Source of the DNA: Natrinema sp046097095
Lineage (GTDB): Archaea; Halobacteriota; Halobacteria; Halobacteriales; Natrialbaceae
Direction: 5' to 3'
Assembly (NCBI RefSeq): GCF_046097095.1
Contig: NZ_CP175698.1
Location: 1,736,001 to 1,800,000, forward strand
DNA length: 64,000 nucleotides
Shown: positions 25,216 through 33,098 of the stretch, in pieces
Numbering within the stretch: the stretch's first letter is position 1
How the letters are laid out: each line of letters opens with the position of its first letter
Position numbers and translations under genes: made by a program
The notes under the pieces: model-generated
Databases searched by the model: none
What the model saw: the letters and a program-made list of their open reading frames with translations, nothing else
What the model was told of the DNA's origin: nothing

Positions 25216-25304
25216 CAGGCGAAGGCGGTCTGGAAGACGAGGAGAATCGACAGCAGCGCCGATACAGCGACCGTGGTGAGAACGACCTTGGTTGCAGTAC
25301 TCAT
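25215..25304 (-). CDS. 29-aa single-helix membrane microprotein
   Basis: A 29-residue frame consisting of a short Ser/Thr/Lys start and one long hydrophobic helix (LTTVAVSALLSILLVFQTAFA). Its TGA overlaps the ATG of the next gene by one base, and a TATA-like atttaagc lies about 25-32 nt upstream of its ATG at 25304, so it is the first gene of a leaderless operon. Tight coupling, placement and codon bias support it as real. Function is unknown; single-helix peptides of this kind often modulate a membrane partner. Confidence 0.65.
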   Translation of the reverse strand: MSTATKVVLTTVAVSALLSILLVFQTAFA

Positions 25305-25640
25305 ATGCGAGGCGTCGTCTCCGTGTCGCTTAAATCCATCTGTCTCCGGCCGTCCGCGTCTGCTCAAGGGGTCTCACGAAGCACGAGCCGTTCGGACCGA
25401 GAGCCGAACTCGATTCGAGTTTACTCCGTTCGAGCGCGAACGGCAGTCGTCGCGTCGACGGTGATCGTCGCACCACCATTGTTTCGTGTGGACTCAGTTT
25501 CGGACTCAAGATGAATCGATGAGACATGGAATGGGAAATTGCAGCCGAAACGGACCGGTGGTGTATAGCGATTCGGAACGGTCGATCGACGAGAGGTGAA
25601 GAACCGATTTACGTAGGCGATCGAGAGGGTGGCCGTCGAG
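25305..25640. other. 336-base intergenic region
   Basis: It contains the TATA-like element for the microprotein operon at 25329-25336 (minus strand). The rest, up to the stop of the zinc-ribbon gene, shows no supported gene. A weak gaaacgga match near 25551 lacks the G-run of an ORB and was not counted. Confidence 0.55.
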
Positions 25641-26663
25641 TTAATCGTCGCCGTCGTCACCACGCCACGAGTCGGGGACGTCGATCACGTAGCGACCGTC
25701 CTCTTGCAGCGAGATGATGTATTCGTCGCGGTTGTAGAGTTCCATCAGATTGAGTTCGTACTGTCCCGGCCGAACGATCTTGATGCTCTCGAACTGCTCG
25801 TTGAGTTCCGCACGGAGCTCTTCGATCGATGGGCGATCGCCACTCGGTTCGCTGACGACGCGGCCGTGTTCCGGTGGGGAATCGTCGCCCGGCGTCGCCG
25901 TGGCGGACATGTCACGATCGTCCGTGTAGCCACTCGCCTCGTGTGCCGTCTCTCGCCGCTCGGGATCGGCAGCGCGAGGCGGAAGGTCATCGGACGGGAC
26001 GACCTCGCTGCGAGCGTCGGCCTGTGCCGAATTCTCGTCGTCCGCGAGCGTGGCAGCGGGATGCTCGCCGTCCGTGGACGCGGCGGCGGCCCCCTCGGCC
26101 CGTTCGACATCCGAACCGGCGTCGTGATCCTCGTAATCATCGTGATCGGCGCGATCGGACTCGGTCGACTCGCTCGAGTCTGCCGTCCGATCTTCGGGTC
26201 GTCGCGCCGTCTCGGGCCACTCGTCGAACTCCCCGCCGGTCGGTGATTCTCGCTCGACGGTGTCGGAGTTCGCACTCGAAGGGCGAGAGCCGTCGGACCT
26301 CGAGACCGTCGTCCCCGCCGATTGTGACTGATTGGTGCCGTCGACATCGTCGGACGGTTGGTCCGAAGAACGAGACGAAACGAACTCGCGAACGGTCTCT
26401 GCGGCCCGCGTCGTAACGCTGTCCGACTCGGCGGTAGCGGTTCGGGCTCCGCTGGTGTCCTCGTCCGACTCGGCTGTATTGACGGATTCAGTCTCGGTAG
26501 GAGCGACCGAACCGGAACCACCGCCCTCATCGAACGATTCGGCTGCGGCCGTTGTGCTCGGCGCGAACTGGAACTTGTTCCCGCCGCAGTCGGGACAACC
26601 TGACAGCATCTCTTTCGAGCCGTCGGCAAACGTCCGGCCGCAGTTCGTACACTGATGAGGCAT
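25641..26663 (-). CDS. oapC: Origin-associated zinc-ribbon protein OapC
   Basis: A 340-residue protein. A zinc ribbon at the N-terminus has CTNC at 5-8 and CPDC at about 23-26, followed by a roughly 230-residue acidic Ser/Thr/Glu/Asp-rich disordered linker. A small folded C-terminal domain contains RPSIEELRAELNEQFESI and VRPGQYELNLMELYNRDEYIISLQEDGRYVIDVPD. This architecture and its place in the oapABC operon beside oriC identify OapC/ArvC. Its role at the origin is not established. The start codon overlaps the oapB stop by one base (taatg). Confidence 0.88.
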   Translation of the reverse strand: MPHQCTNCGRTFADGSKEMLSGCPDCGGNKFQFAPSTTAAAESFDEGGGSGSVAPTETESVNTAESDEDTSGARTATAESDSVTTRAAETVREFVSSRSSDQPSDDVDGTNQSQSAGTTVSRSDGSRPSSANSDTVERESPTGGEFDEWPETARRPEDRTADSSESTESDRADHDDYEDHDAGSDVERAEGAAAASTDGEHPAATLADDENSAQADARSEVVPSDDLPPRAADPERRETAHEASGYTDDRDMSATATPGDDSPPEHGRVVSEPSGDRPSIEELRAELNEQFESIKIVRPGQYELNLMELYNRDEYIISLQEDGRYVIDVPDSWRGDDGDD

Positions 26664-27064
26664 TAATTGCGGGACACGAGCGCGCTGATGAGCGTTTCGT
26701 CCTTGTGGAGCGTTTCGATCTGGTTGGCCGGCCCGATCACCGTGAGTTTCGTTTCCGCCGTATTGTTGCCCATGATGCGGCCGAGTATCGACGAGTCGCT
26801 GGTGTCGGACTTGGGATAGGTCTCGATCTCGATGCCGTTGAACTCGTCGGGACTGATCTCTGCCATCGTCACCTCGATGAGTCGGCTCTCCTCGTCGGGG
26901 GTCAACCCCTCCTCGAGGACGACGATGTTGCCGTCGTGGACGCCATCCAAGATCATTCGAATCTTTTCCATCGTCGCCATGCCGTCCATGCGTTCACCGC
27001 TGATCAGGTCGATCTGTACGCCATCCGACGGGTCCGAATCGTCCGCGTTAGTTGCTTTCGGCAT
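26663..27064 (-). CDS. oapB: Origin-associated protein OapB (DUF2073)
   Basis: A 133-residue DUF2073 protein. QIDLISGERMDGM, IRMILDGVHDGNIVVLEEGLTPDEESRLIE and FNGIEIETYP are the family hallmarks, with a C-terminal KLTVIGPANQIETLHKDE. Family members always lie next to the Era-like GTPase. In haloarchaea the oapA-oapB-oapC group sits beside the main replication origin and is thought to take part in origin function. The ATG at 27064 is 4 nt after the oapA stop. Confidence 0.9.
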   Translation of the reverse strand: MPKATNADDSDPSDGVQIDLISGERMDGMATMEKIRMILDGVHDGNIVVLEEGLTPDEESRLIEVTMAEISPDEFNGIEIETYPKSDTSDSSILGRIMGNNTAETKLTVIGPANQIETLHKDETLISALVSRN

Positions 27065-27068
27065 GGTA

Positions 27069-27707
27069 TCACCCGAAGTACTCCGCGATCTTGTCGTATA
27101 CTTCGTCCATGTTGTCACCTTCCTTCGCAGAAAGAGGAACGGTCGTGTGCTGTGGGAAGGCGTCCTCGATCCGCTTGACGCTGGATTCGTCGAGGTCGAT
27201 CTTGTTCGCGAAGATGAGAACCGGGAGATCGCGAGATTCAATGATACCGATCAGCATCGTGTTGACCTGCGTGATCGGATCCTCTGCGCTATCTAAGACA
27301 TAGACAACGCCGTCGACGTCTTCTCGAAGCCAGTGCATCGCCTCGGCGACGCCTTCGGTCGCTTCGCGAGAGCGACGGATGGCGTCGTCTTCGTCCAGTT
27401 CGTCCGTGAACTCTTCGTAGTCGACTTTGGTCGTCACGCCGGGCGTGTCGACGATATCGATGGTCACCGTCTTGCCGTTGCGTTCGATCTCGACGTTTTC
27501 TTTCCTGCGTGCGCGACGCGTCTCGTGTGGGATACGACTCTCCGCGCCCACGGCGTCACCCGTCCAATCACGTGCGATGCGGTTTGCGAGCGTCGTCTTG
27601 CCGGCGTTTGGCGGACCGTAGATACCGATTCGTTTGGGCTCCTGTTCCGAAAACAGGCGATCCGTGACCCGAGAGATACTATCTTTGAGTTCTGTGAACA
27701 GTCCCAT
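27069..27707 (-). CDS. oapA: Origin-associated Era-like GTPase OapA
   Basis: A 212-residue small GTPase. G1 is GPPNAGKTT at about 31-39, G3 is DTPG, G4 is NKID and G5 is near LSAKEGDN. An N-terminal amphipathic helix precedes the G domain. This is the lead gene of oapABC, transcribed away from the putative origin. It could couple nucleotide state to replication or protein targeting; the family has no proven role. A TATA-like cttaag at 27764-27769 suggests a leader of about 30 nt. Confidence 0.9.
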   Translation of the reverse strand: MGLFTELKDSISRVTDRLFSEQEPKRIGIYGPPNAGKTTLANRIARDWTGDAVGAESRIPHETRRARRKENVEIERNGKTVTIDIVDTPGVTTKVDYEEFTDELDEDDAIRRSREATEGVAEAMHWLREDVDGVVYVLDSAEDPITQVNTMLIGIIESRDLPVLIFANKIDLDESSVKRIEDAFPQHTTVPLSAKEGDNMDEVYDKIAEYFG

Positions 27708-28106
27708 CTGTGGGGGCCTCCAGCACCGCGGGGTGCATCTGCGCGTACTACTAACTGAACCCACTTAAGCCTACGTCAGACATGTATACAGTCCGAGGAG
27801 ACGGAATTATTCACGTACACGATCGTTCGGAACAGTCGAAGCAATCGGTACGAAATGACATATTTTATTATTTGTGGCTCGAGCGACGGGCCGGAGCACG
27901 TATCCAGTTAGAACGCAAGTGAAGCTCGAAGAGATCAGGGACTGTGTCGGCATGGCACGCCAAGGAGAGCCACCGAAAGCGGGTATCATTCAAGAGCGAG
28001 AATCATGTGAGAGTGAGAGTTGTGCGAAAGTGAGTACCACGTGGAAAAGAGAGCCATGAGGGTACCGGTAACATGCTATGCCGGTGGTGATCGAGATAGT
28101 CGGGCA

Positions 28107-28134
28107 CCCCCCACCCCTTCGTTTCAACTGGAGA
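28107..28134 (-). other. Origin recognition box, reverse orientation
   Basis: On the minus strand it reads tctccagttgaaacgaaggg followed by gtggggg, the haloarchaeal ORB pattern of a TTCCAGTTGAAAC-like core plus a G-string. The G-string points away from the AT-rich stretch. Confidence 0.85.
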
Positions 28135-28257
28135 GTGCTGAGGTGAGCGGCGGGTGACGGCACTACTGAATCGAAAGAGAGTGGGTATTGACCCCCAAAT
28201 TCCGTCTGAGTCGCCGATTTGGGCGGTCTTACTGGTGATTACGGCTAAACGAACTGC

Positions 28258-28364
28258 TCTAGTAATATCTGGAAATATCTAGTAAGGTGAGATAGCTCGA
28301 GGCGTACGTCTAGCAGACACTAGCAAGAAAAAGCAACATCTAGTAGAAATCTTTGTCTTGCTAG
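28258..28364. repeat. Six helically phased CTAG repeats in the origin
   Basis: CTAG occurs at 28259, 28279, 28310, 28320, 28340 and 28361. The spacings are 20, 31, 10, 20 and 21 bases, each close to a whole number of helical turns. Five of the six are followed by T or C and then A (tctagtaa, tctagtaa, tctagcag, actagcaa, tctagtag). They lie midway between the two ORBs. Confidence 0.8.
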
Positions 28365-28447
28365 TTCTACGGATACTGTTTTTCACCCATGGTGGTAAAT
28401 GTTCCTGTTTTCAAACCCCCTCTCAACCCCACCCCTCCCTTTCAGCC

Positions 28448-28477
28448 GTTCCACCTGAAACGAAGGGGTGGGGGGGG
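28448..28477 (+). other. Origin recognition box, forward orientation
   Basis: It reads gttccacctgaaacgaaggg followed by gtgggggggg, matching the box at 28107-28134 in inverted orientation with the G-string pointing outward. A second, weaker inverted element (ccccacccct, then ctttcag) directly to its left at 28427-28445 may be a mini-ORB. Confidence 0.85.
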
Positions 28478-28988
28478 TCACGGAATCCTCCGTCGATCCT
28501 TCGCCCTGTGACCACATCCCGTGACCACAAGTGTCCTGATCGGTCGGCTCAAAGCATCACCGCTCTTCACAAGATCAATCCTCAAAGAAAATGATGTCTT
28601 ATAGATAGATGCTCTTGCTGACGTGTACTATGTGTGCTGTGCTTTGGTTCGTATACTTGTTCACCATTCATTCATTTCCAATTCGAATTGCCGAGAACAA
28701 TTTACCGACAACGGTTATCGCACTCCCCATCGATAACTCGTGAGAGTAAATCTCCTCGCGTGCGATGGCTTGCACTGGCTACTTGCTCCCCTCCAATTCG
28801 GCTCGAGTCGTCTCTTCAGCTGGAATCGATCGACCGAAGTCGCATCGAACGAGCGCCGGTATTGGCTCCGTACTGATAGCGGGAAAGGAAGAATTTATTA
28901 GCGTACTTTTCCTCTGCTTCGTTTGCATCAACTGGACCCGAGCCTGATCTTGAGAACAACAGATCAGCGTCTAGAGGCCGTCAAACCG

Positions 28989-28996
28989 TTATATTT
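28989..28996 (+). promoter_or_regulatory. TATA box of orc1/cdc6
   Basis: The sequence ttatattt, preceded by the BRE-like caaaccg, predicts transcription from about 29018 and a leader of roughly 30 nt before the ATG at 29049. Confidence 0.6.
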
Positions 28997-29048
28997 CCGG
29001 CACCCGGTTCGGCGCTCCACTCGAAATAAGGGGGTATGTGTACGACGA

Positions 29049-30836
29049 ATGTCAGACGACGATTCAGAGATCGCGGATTCGGACGAGGTCGAAATCGACG
29101 GAACGAGCGGGTTCTCGACGAACTTCGAGAACGCGAATCTCGACGACGAGGAGTCGAACCAAGGACTGTTCGACGATCTACTCAGTGGCGAACCGATCTT
29201 CGAGAACAAGGAGGTCCTCCGCCCGTCCTATACGCCACACGAATTACCCCATCGGAGCGATCAGATCAACAAAATGGCGACGATCCTCGTCGCCGCGCTC
29301 CGTGGGGAGACGCCCTCAAATATCCTCATCTACGGGAAAACGGGGACCGGGAAAACGGCAAGTGCGAAATTCGTCAGCAAGGAACTCGAGAGCACGTCCC
29401 AGAAGTACAGTGTCCCCTGTGACGTCGAGTACATCAACTGTGAGGTCACCGACACGCAGTATCGCGTCCTCGCACAACTCGCAAACAAGTTCATCGAGAA
29501 GAACAAGGGACGAATCGACGACCGAATCGCCGAACTCGAGTCATTGCTCGAGGCCCTCGACGACTACGACGCGTCCACCGCGCGCGAATCCGGCGCGGAC
29601 GACGCGACAGGTCCGGCGACGAATTCGACGGCCTCGGACCCGTTCGATTTCGTTTCCGACGAGGAGAGAGAGTCCCAATCCGACTCGGACATTTCACCTG
29701 GAGATGGAACTCGACCGCAGTCTACCGATTCTCCACCCGAAATGGAGGGGTTTGCCGACGGCGAAGCCCCGTCGGGGATCGACGGCTCGTCCCGCCCGGA
29801 CGTCGCTGGAGACGATCCTCGTTCCGACCGCGACCCTGCAACTGATACGACGGCGCTGCCGCCAGATCACCCCCTCGAGTCGACGCCGTTCGACGAGCGC
29901 GACGAGGTCGAGGATCGGATCGCGGAACTCGAAGACGACAAGGACTCGTTCGAGGAGGTCCCGATGACCGGCTGGCCAACCGATCGGGTCTACAGCGTCT
30001 TCTTCGACGCCGTCGATTACGACGAACGAGTCGTCGTCATCATGTTAGACGAGATCGACAAACTGGTCGAGAAGAGCGGCGACGACACGCTCTATAATCT
30101 CTCGCGGATGAACTCCGAACTCGAGAACTCGCGGGTCTCGATTATCGGTATTTCGAACGACCTGAAGTTCACCGACTTCCTCGATCCCCGGGTCAAGTCG
30201 TCGCTGGGCGAGGAAGAAATCGTCTTCCCGCCCTACGACGCGAATCAGCTCCGGGATATCCTCGAGCACCGGTCCGAAGTCGCGTTCAAGGGCGGCGCGC
30301 TGTCGGCAGACGTGATCCCGCTGTGTGCGGCCTTCGCCGCGCAGGAACACGGCGACGCGCGACGCGCGTTGGATCTGTTGCGGACCGCCGGCGAACTCGC
30401 CGAGCGCTCCCAGGCCGAGACAATCGTCGAGGAACACGTCCGGCAGGCCCAGGACAAGATCGAACTCGACCGCGTCGTCGAGGTCGTCCGTACCCTCCCC
30501 ACCCAGAGCAAACTCGTCCTCTTTGCGATCATCTTGCTCGAGAAAAACGGCGTCCACAGCATCAACACGGGCGAGGTGTTCAACATCTACAAGCGCCTCT
30601 GCGAGGAGATCGACGCGGACGTCCTGACCCAGCGCCGAGTCACAGACCTCATCAGCGAACTCGACATGCTGGGGATCGTCAACGCCATCGTCGTCTCGAA
30701 GGGCCGCTACGGCCGGACCAAGGAGATCAGCCTCTCGGTGCCACTTGAGGAGACGGAGGCCGTGCTCCTGAGTGACTCGCGACTGAGCGACATCGACGAC
30801 GTCCAGCCGTTCGTTCAGGCCCGATTCGAGAATTAG
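29049..30836 (+). CDS. Orc1/Cdc6-type replication initiator
   Basis: A 595-residue AAA+ origin-binding protein that recognises ORB sequences and loads the MCM helicase. Walker A is GKTGTGKT at 96-103, Walker B is VVVIMLDEID at 328-337, sensor 1 is IIGISNDL, and a C-terminal winged helix (about 490-595) contains LPTQSKLVLFAI. Most family members are about 400-450 residues. The extra length is an acidic, Ser/Thr/Pro-rich insertion at about 176-285 between Walker A and Walker B. The ATG at 29049 begins MSDDDSEIAD; earlier codons overlap the TATA box. It faces away from the origin. Confidence 0.95.
   Translation: MSDDDSEIADSDEVEIDGTSGFSTNFENANLDDEESNQGLFDDLLSGEPIFENKEVLRPSYTPHELPHRSDQINKMATILVAALRGETPSNILIYGKTGTGKTASAKFVSKELESTSQKYSVPCDVEYINCEVTDTQYRVLAQLANKFIEKNKGRIDDRIAELESLLEALDDYDASTARESGADDATGPATNSTASDPFDFVSDEERESQSDSDISPGDGTRPQSTDSPPEMEGFADGEAPSGIDGSSRPDVAGDDPRSDRDPATDTTALPPDHPLESTPFDERDEVEDRIAELEDDKDSFEEVPMTGWPTDRVYSVFFDAVDYDERVVVIMLDEIDKLVEKSGDDTLYNLSRMNSELENSRVSIIGISNDLKFTDFLDPRVKSSLGEEEIVFPPYDANQLRDILEHRSEVAFKGGALSADVIPLCAAFAAQEHGDARRALDLLRTAGELAERSQAETIVEEHVRQAQDKIELDRVVEVVRTLPTQSKLVLFAIILLEKNGVHSINTGEVFNIYKRLCEEIDADVLTQRRVTDLISELDMLGIVNAIVVSKGRYGRTKEISLSVPLEETEAVLLSDSRLSDIDDVQPFVQARFEN
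29731..29753 (+). other. Weak ORB-like sequence inside orc1/cdc6
   Basis: The segment ctccacccgaaatggagggg matches the forward box at 28449-28471 at 17 of 23 positions over the aligned stretch. It lies in the codons for the disordered insertion of the initiator. It may be fortuitous. Confidence 0.25.
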
Positions 30837-31069
30837 GCGGCGAGAGAGAATTAGGCGGCGAGAGCAAGAGCACTCGAGAGCGACCTGCAACCGCTGAGTC
30901 AGTATCGGAGCCACCGCAGCGGCCACGGCCGCCCCGTCTCATCCCTTCGTTCGACTCGAGTGTTCATCGGAGCCGTTGCTTCGCCTCGGTTGCCGTGTTT
31001 TTCGCCTCGCTTACCGTTTATGATGGAGGTGTATCAGCGCCGAATGGAACGAAGAATTCCGACGACGAT

Positions 31070-32014
31070 TCAGTGACGATATCGACCGACGGCCACCGCG
31101 GTTCCGACACCGGCAACGGCGGCCGCGCCGGCGAATTCACCGTCGAACCCGGGGCCGGCGGGAACGGGGCTAGCGGTGGTCGATGTCGTCGCTTCTGGGA
31201 CCGATCCCTGAAGGGCCGGGTCCGAGGGCGCTGTCGGAACGACCATTCCGCCAAGGAGTTTATCGAAGGTCAGGCGGACGTTGCCGAGCCATGGGATGCG
31301 GTACTTTGCCTTCCCGGTGATCCACTCGGGTTTAACGATGTCGCTGACACCGGCTCCGTACTGGTCATACCCGTCATTGGCGTCCCCTTTTGTGACGAAC
31401 CCGGCGTACTCTGCGGGGCACGAGCTGACTTCTGCGCAGGTCGCATCGCCAATGATCTCCTCGCTGGCCTTCGTCTTCACCCAGTTTTCTCCCTCTTCGA
31501 CCCAGAAGCGGGCCCGATGGATCACCGGTGTCTCCGTTGGATCACCATTAGGTTGATAGACGATTACGTCTCCCGCCATCCCGAACTTCGTATAGCCGTT
31601 CTCCTGTCCCTGCTTGAGAGTGACGATGCCAGTCCCTTGGACGGCACCGTCACCGGTGAAACGCCCCTCCTCGGTGATGAAGACGAGATCACCGGTGTGC
31701 ATGTGTGGCTCCATACTGCCGCTCTCGACGGCGACGAGCGGAGGCCAGATGCCGCTGATTCCGAATAGCAACAGACCGACGGCGGCGACGATAGCGACGC
31801 TGCTCAACACATCGCGAACCATCATGACGTTCTCGTCGTTGGTCTTGAGAAACCAGCGGACGATCCCGTCATCCTCGATCGTCACAGGGTCTGCGTCGGC
31901 GGTGGACCGCGATGGGCCGCTTGACGCTCGAGACGGCTCAACGCTTCCGTCCTGTCGGCCGTGATCGTCGTCGCCGGGACCGTCAGGCGGATTCCCGGGG
32001 CTAGAACCGCTCAT
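31070..32014 (-). CDS. Type I signal peptidase (S26), first of a tandem pair
   Basis: A 314-residue archaeal-type signal peptidase that removes signal peptides from Sec-exported proteins at the membrane. After an acidic disordered N-terminus (about 1-55) come a membrane helix (VLSSVAIVAAVGLLLFGISG), the nucleophile Ser in AVESGSMEPHMHTGD, the catalytic His in VIHRARFWVEEGENW and an Asp in FVTKGDANDGYDQY. A Ser/Thr/Pro-rich stretch and a second hydrophobic helix end the protein. The start at 32014 gives the better N-terminus; Met at 32041 is the alternative. Confidence 0.93.
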   Translation of the reverse strand: MSGSSPGNPPDGPGDDDHGRQDGSVEPSRASSGPSRSTADADPVTIEDDGIVRWFLKTNDENVMMVRDVLSSVAIVAAVGLLLFGISGIWPPLVAVESGSMEPHMHTGDLVFITEEGRFTGDGAVQGTGIVTLKQGQENGYTKFGMAGDVIVYQPNGDPTETPVIHRARFWVEEGENWVKTKASEEIIGDATCAEVSSCPAEYAGFVTKGDANDGYDQYGAGVSDIVKPEWITGKAKYRIPWLGNVRLTFDKLLGGMVVPTAPSDPALQGSVPEATTSTTASPVPAGPGFDGEFAGAAAVAGVGTAVAVGRYRH

Positions 32015-32104
32015 CGTCACCCGTTTTGCTGGGCCAGACAATCAACTTTCTGTTCGCCGGAACGCAAAACGCGGTGCCACGAGCCGTCCAGTCCGATCTG
32101 ACAA

Positions 32105-32962
32105 CTACTCCGAACTGGAAAGTGCAACCGCCCCAGACACGACGACGAGGATCGATCCGATGGCGGTCACCGGGCGAATCGGACCGAGTATCAACCGAAC
32201 GTCGCCGATATTCGGTGCCCTGACCATCGCCTTGCCGGTGACCCAACCGGGACTGACGACCGTGGTCTCGGCTCCCGAGCGCGGCAACTGGTCGTACGCC
32301 GGGTTGGCGTCACCTTTCGTCACGAACCCGTCGTGGGGCGCTGGACACGAAGCGATGTCGGCGCAGGTCGCACCGTTGAGGTATTCGGAATCGGCTTTCG
32401 TCCGTACCCAGTTTTCCCCCGCTTCGACCCAGAAGCGGGCGCGGTGGATCACCGGTGTCACGGTCGGATCGCCGTTCGGCCGGAAGACGATCACGTCACC
32501 CGGCTTGTCGAACTGCCGATAGCCGGTTTCTCGCCCCTGCTCGAGGGTGACGATGCCCGTCCCGTCGACGGCACCCTCGCCGGCGAACCGTCCTTCTTCG
32601 ACGACGAAGACGAGATCGCCGGTGTGCATGTTCGGCGCCATGCTCCCGCTCTCGACGGCGACGAGCACCGGAAACTGGCCGCTAATCCCGAACAGCAGGA
32701 GGCCGACGACGGCGACGATGGCGAGGCTCGTCAGGACGGTGCGAACTGCCGACATCGTGCGGTTGTCGGTCTCGAGAACCCAGCGGACGAGCCCGTCCTC
32801 GATTCGGACGGACTCTTCGTTTTGGGTCCGAGGCGATGTCTCGGCCGGCGGTCCGCGGCCGGCAGCCGAGGTGCTATCGGCCGGGTTCGCGCCGGACCCC
32901 GAGCGGTCGCCTCGAGCGTCAGAACGAGGGCGAGTCGGTTCGCCGCCGTCGCGACCGTTCAT
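32105..32962 (-). CDS. Type I signal peptidase (S26), second of a tandem pair
   Basis: A 285-residue paralogue of the downstream signal peptidase with the same layout: acidic N-terminus, membrane helix (VLTSLAIVAVVGLLLFGISG), Ser in AVESGSMAPNMHTGD, His in VIHRARFWVEAGENW and Asp in FVTKGDANPAYDQ. The C-terminus differs, ending in a helix (VTAIGSILVVVSGAVAL). The two genes are 90 nt apart on the same strand and clearly arose by duplication. The shared AEMVF-independent active-site triad (Ser, His, Asp) suggests that both are active; the different tails may mark different substrates or partners. Confidence 0.93.
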   Translation of the reverse strand: MNGRDGGEPTRPRSDARGDRSGSGANPADSTSAAGRGPPAETSPRTQNEESVRIEDGLVRWVLETDNRTMSAVRTVLTSLAIVAVVGLLLFGISGQFPVLVAVESGSMAPNMHTGDLVFVVEEGRFAGEGAVDGTGIVTLEQGRETGYRQFDKPGDVIVFRPNGDPTVTPVIHRARFWVEAGENWVRTKADSEYLNGATCADIASCPAPHDGFVTKGDANPAYDQLPRSGAETTVVSPGWVTGKAMVRAPNIGDVRLILGPIRPVTAIGSILVVVSGAVALSSSE

Positions 32963-33098
32963 CGGGCACCCGTTTCTCGGTCCACGCCATCAACCTTCCG
33001 ACGAATCCCACCGTTTCGTCGCCGGCGGTTCCTCGTCTCGTTACCCGACGGCGCAGGGATTCGCTACCCTTTTGCCGTCGCTCGCGAATGTCTGGTCT

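Larger units (their letters stand above)
27708..29048. other. Putative chromosomal replication origin (oriC)
   Basis: A 1341-base gene-free region between the oapA and orc1/cdc6 genes, the standard location of haloarchaeal oriC1. It holds two strong outward-facing origin recognition boxes at 28107-28134 and 28448-28477. Between them, an AT-richer stretch (about 28240-28400) contains phased CTAG repeats and could be the unwinding element. Further AT-rich stretches lie at 27852-27875 and 28570-28720. No supported protein gene lies inside. Confidence 0.85.

Noticed and set aside
27874..28876. Short open frames inside the origin region
   Set aside because: They lack haloarchaeal codon bias and acidic composition, and they overlap the ORB or AT-rich elements.
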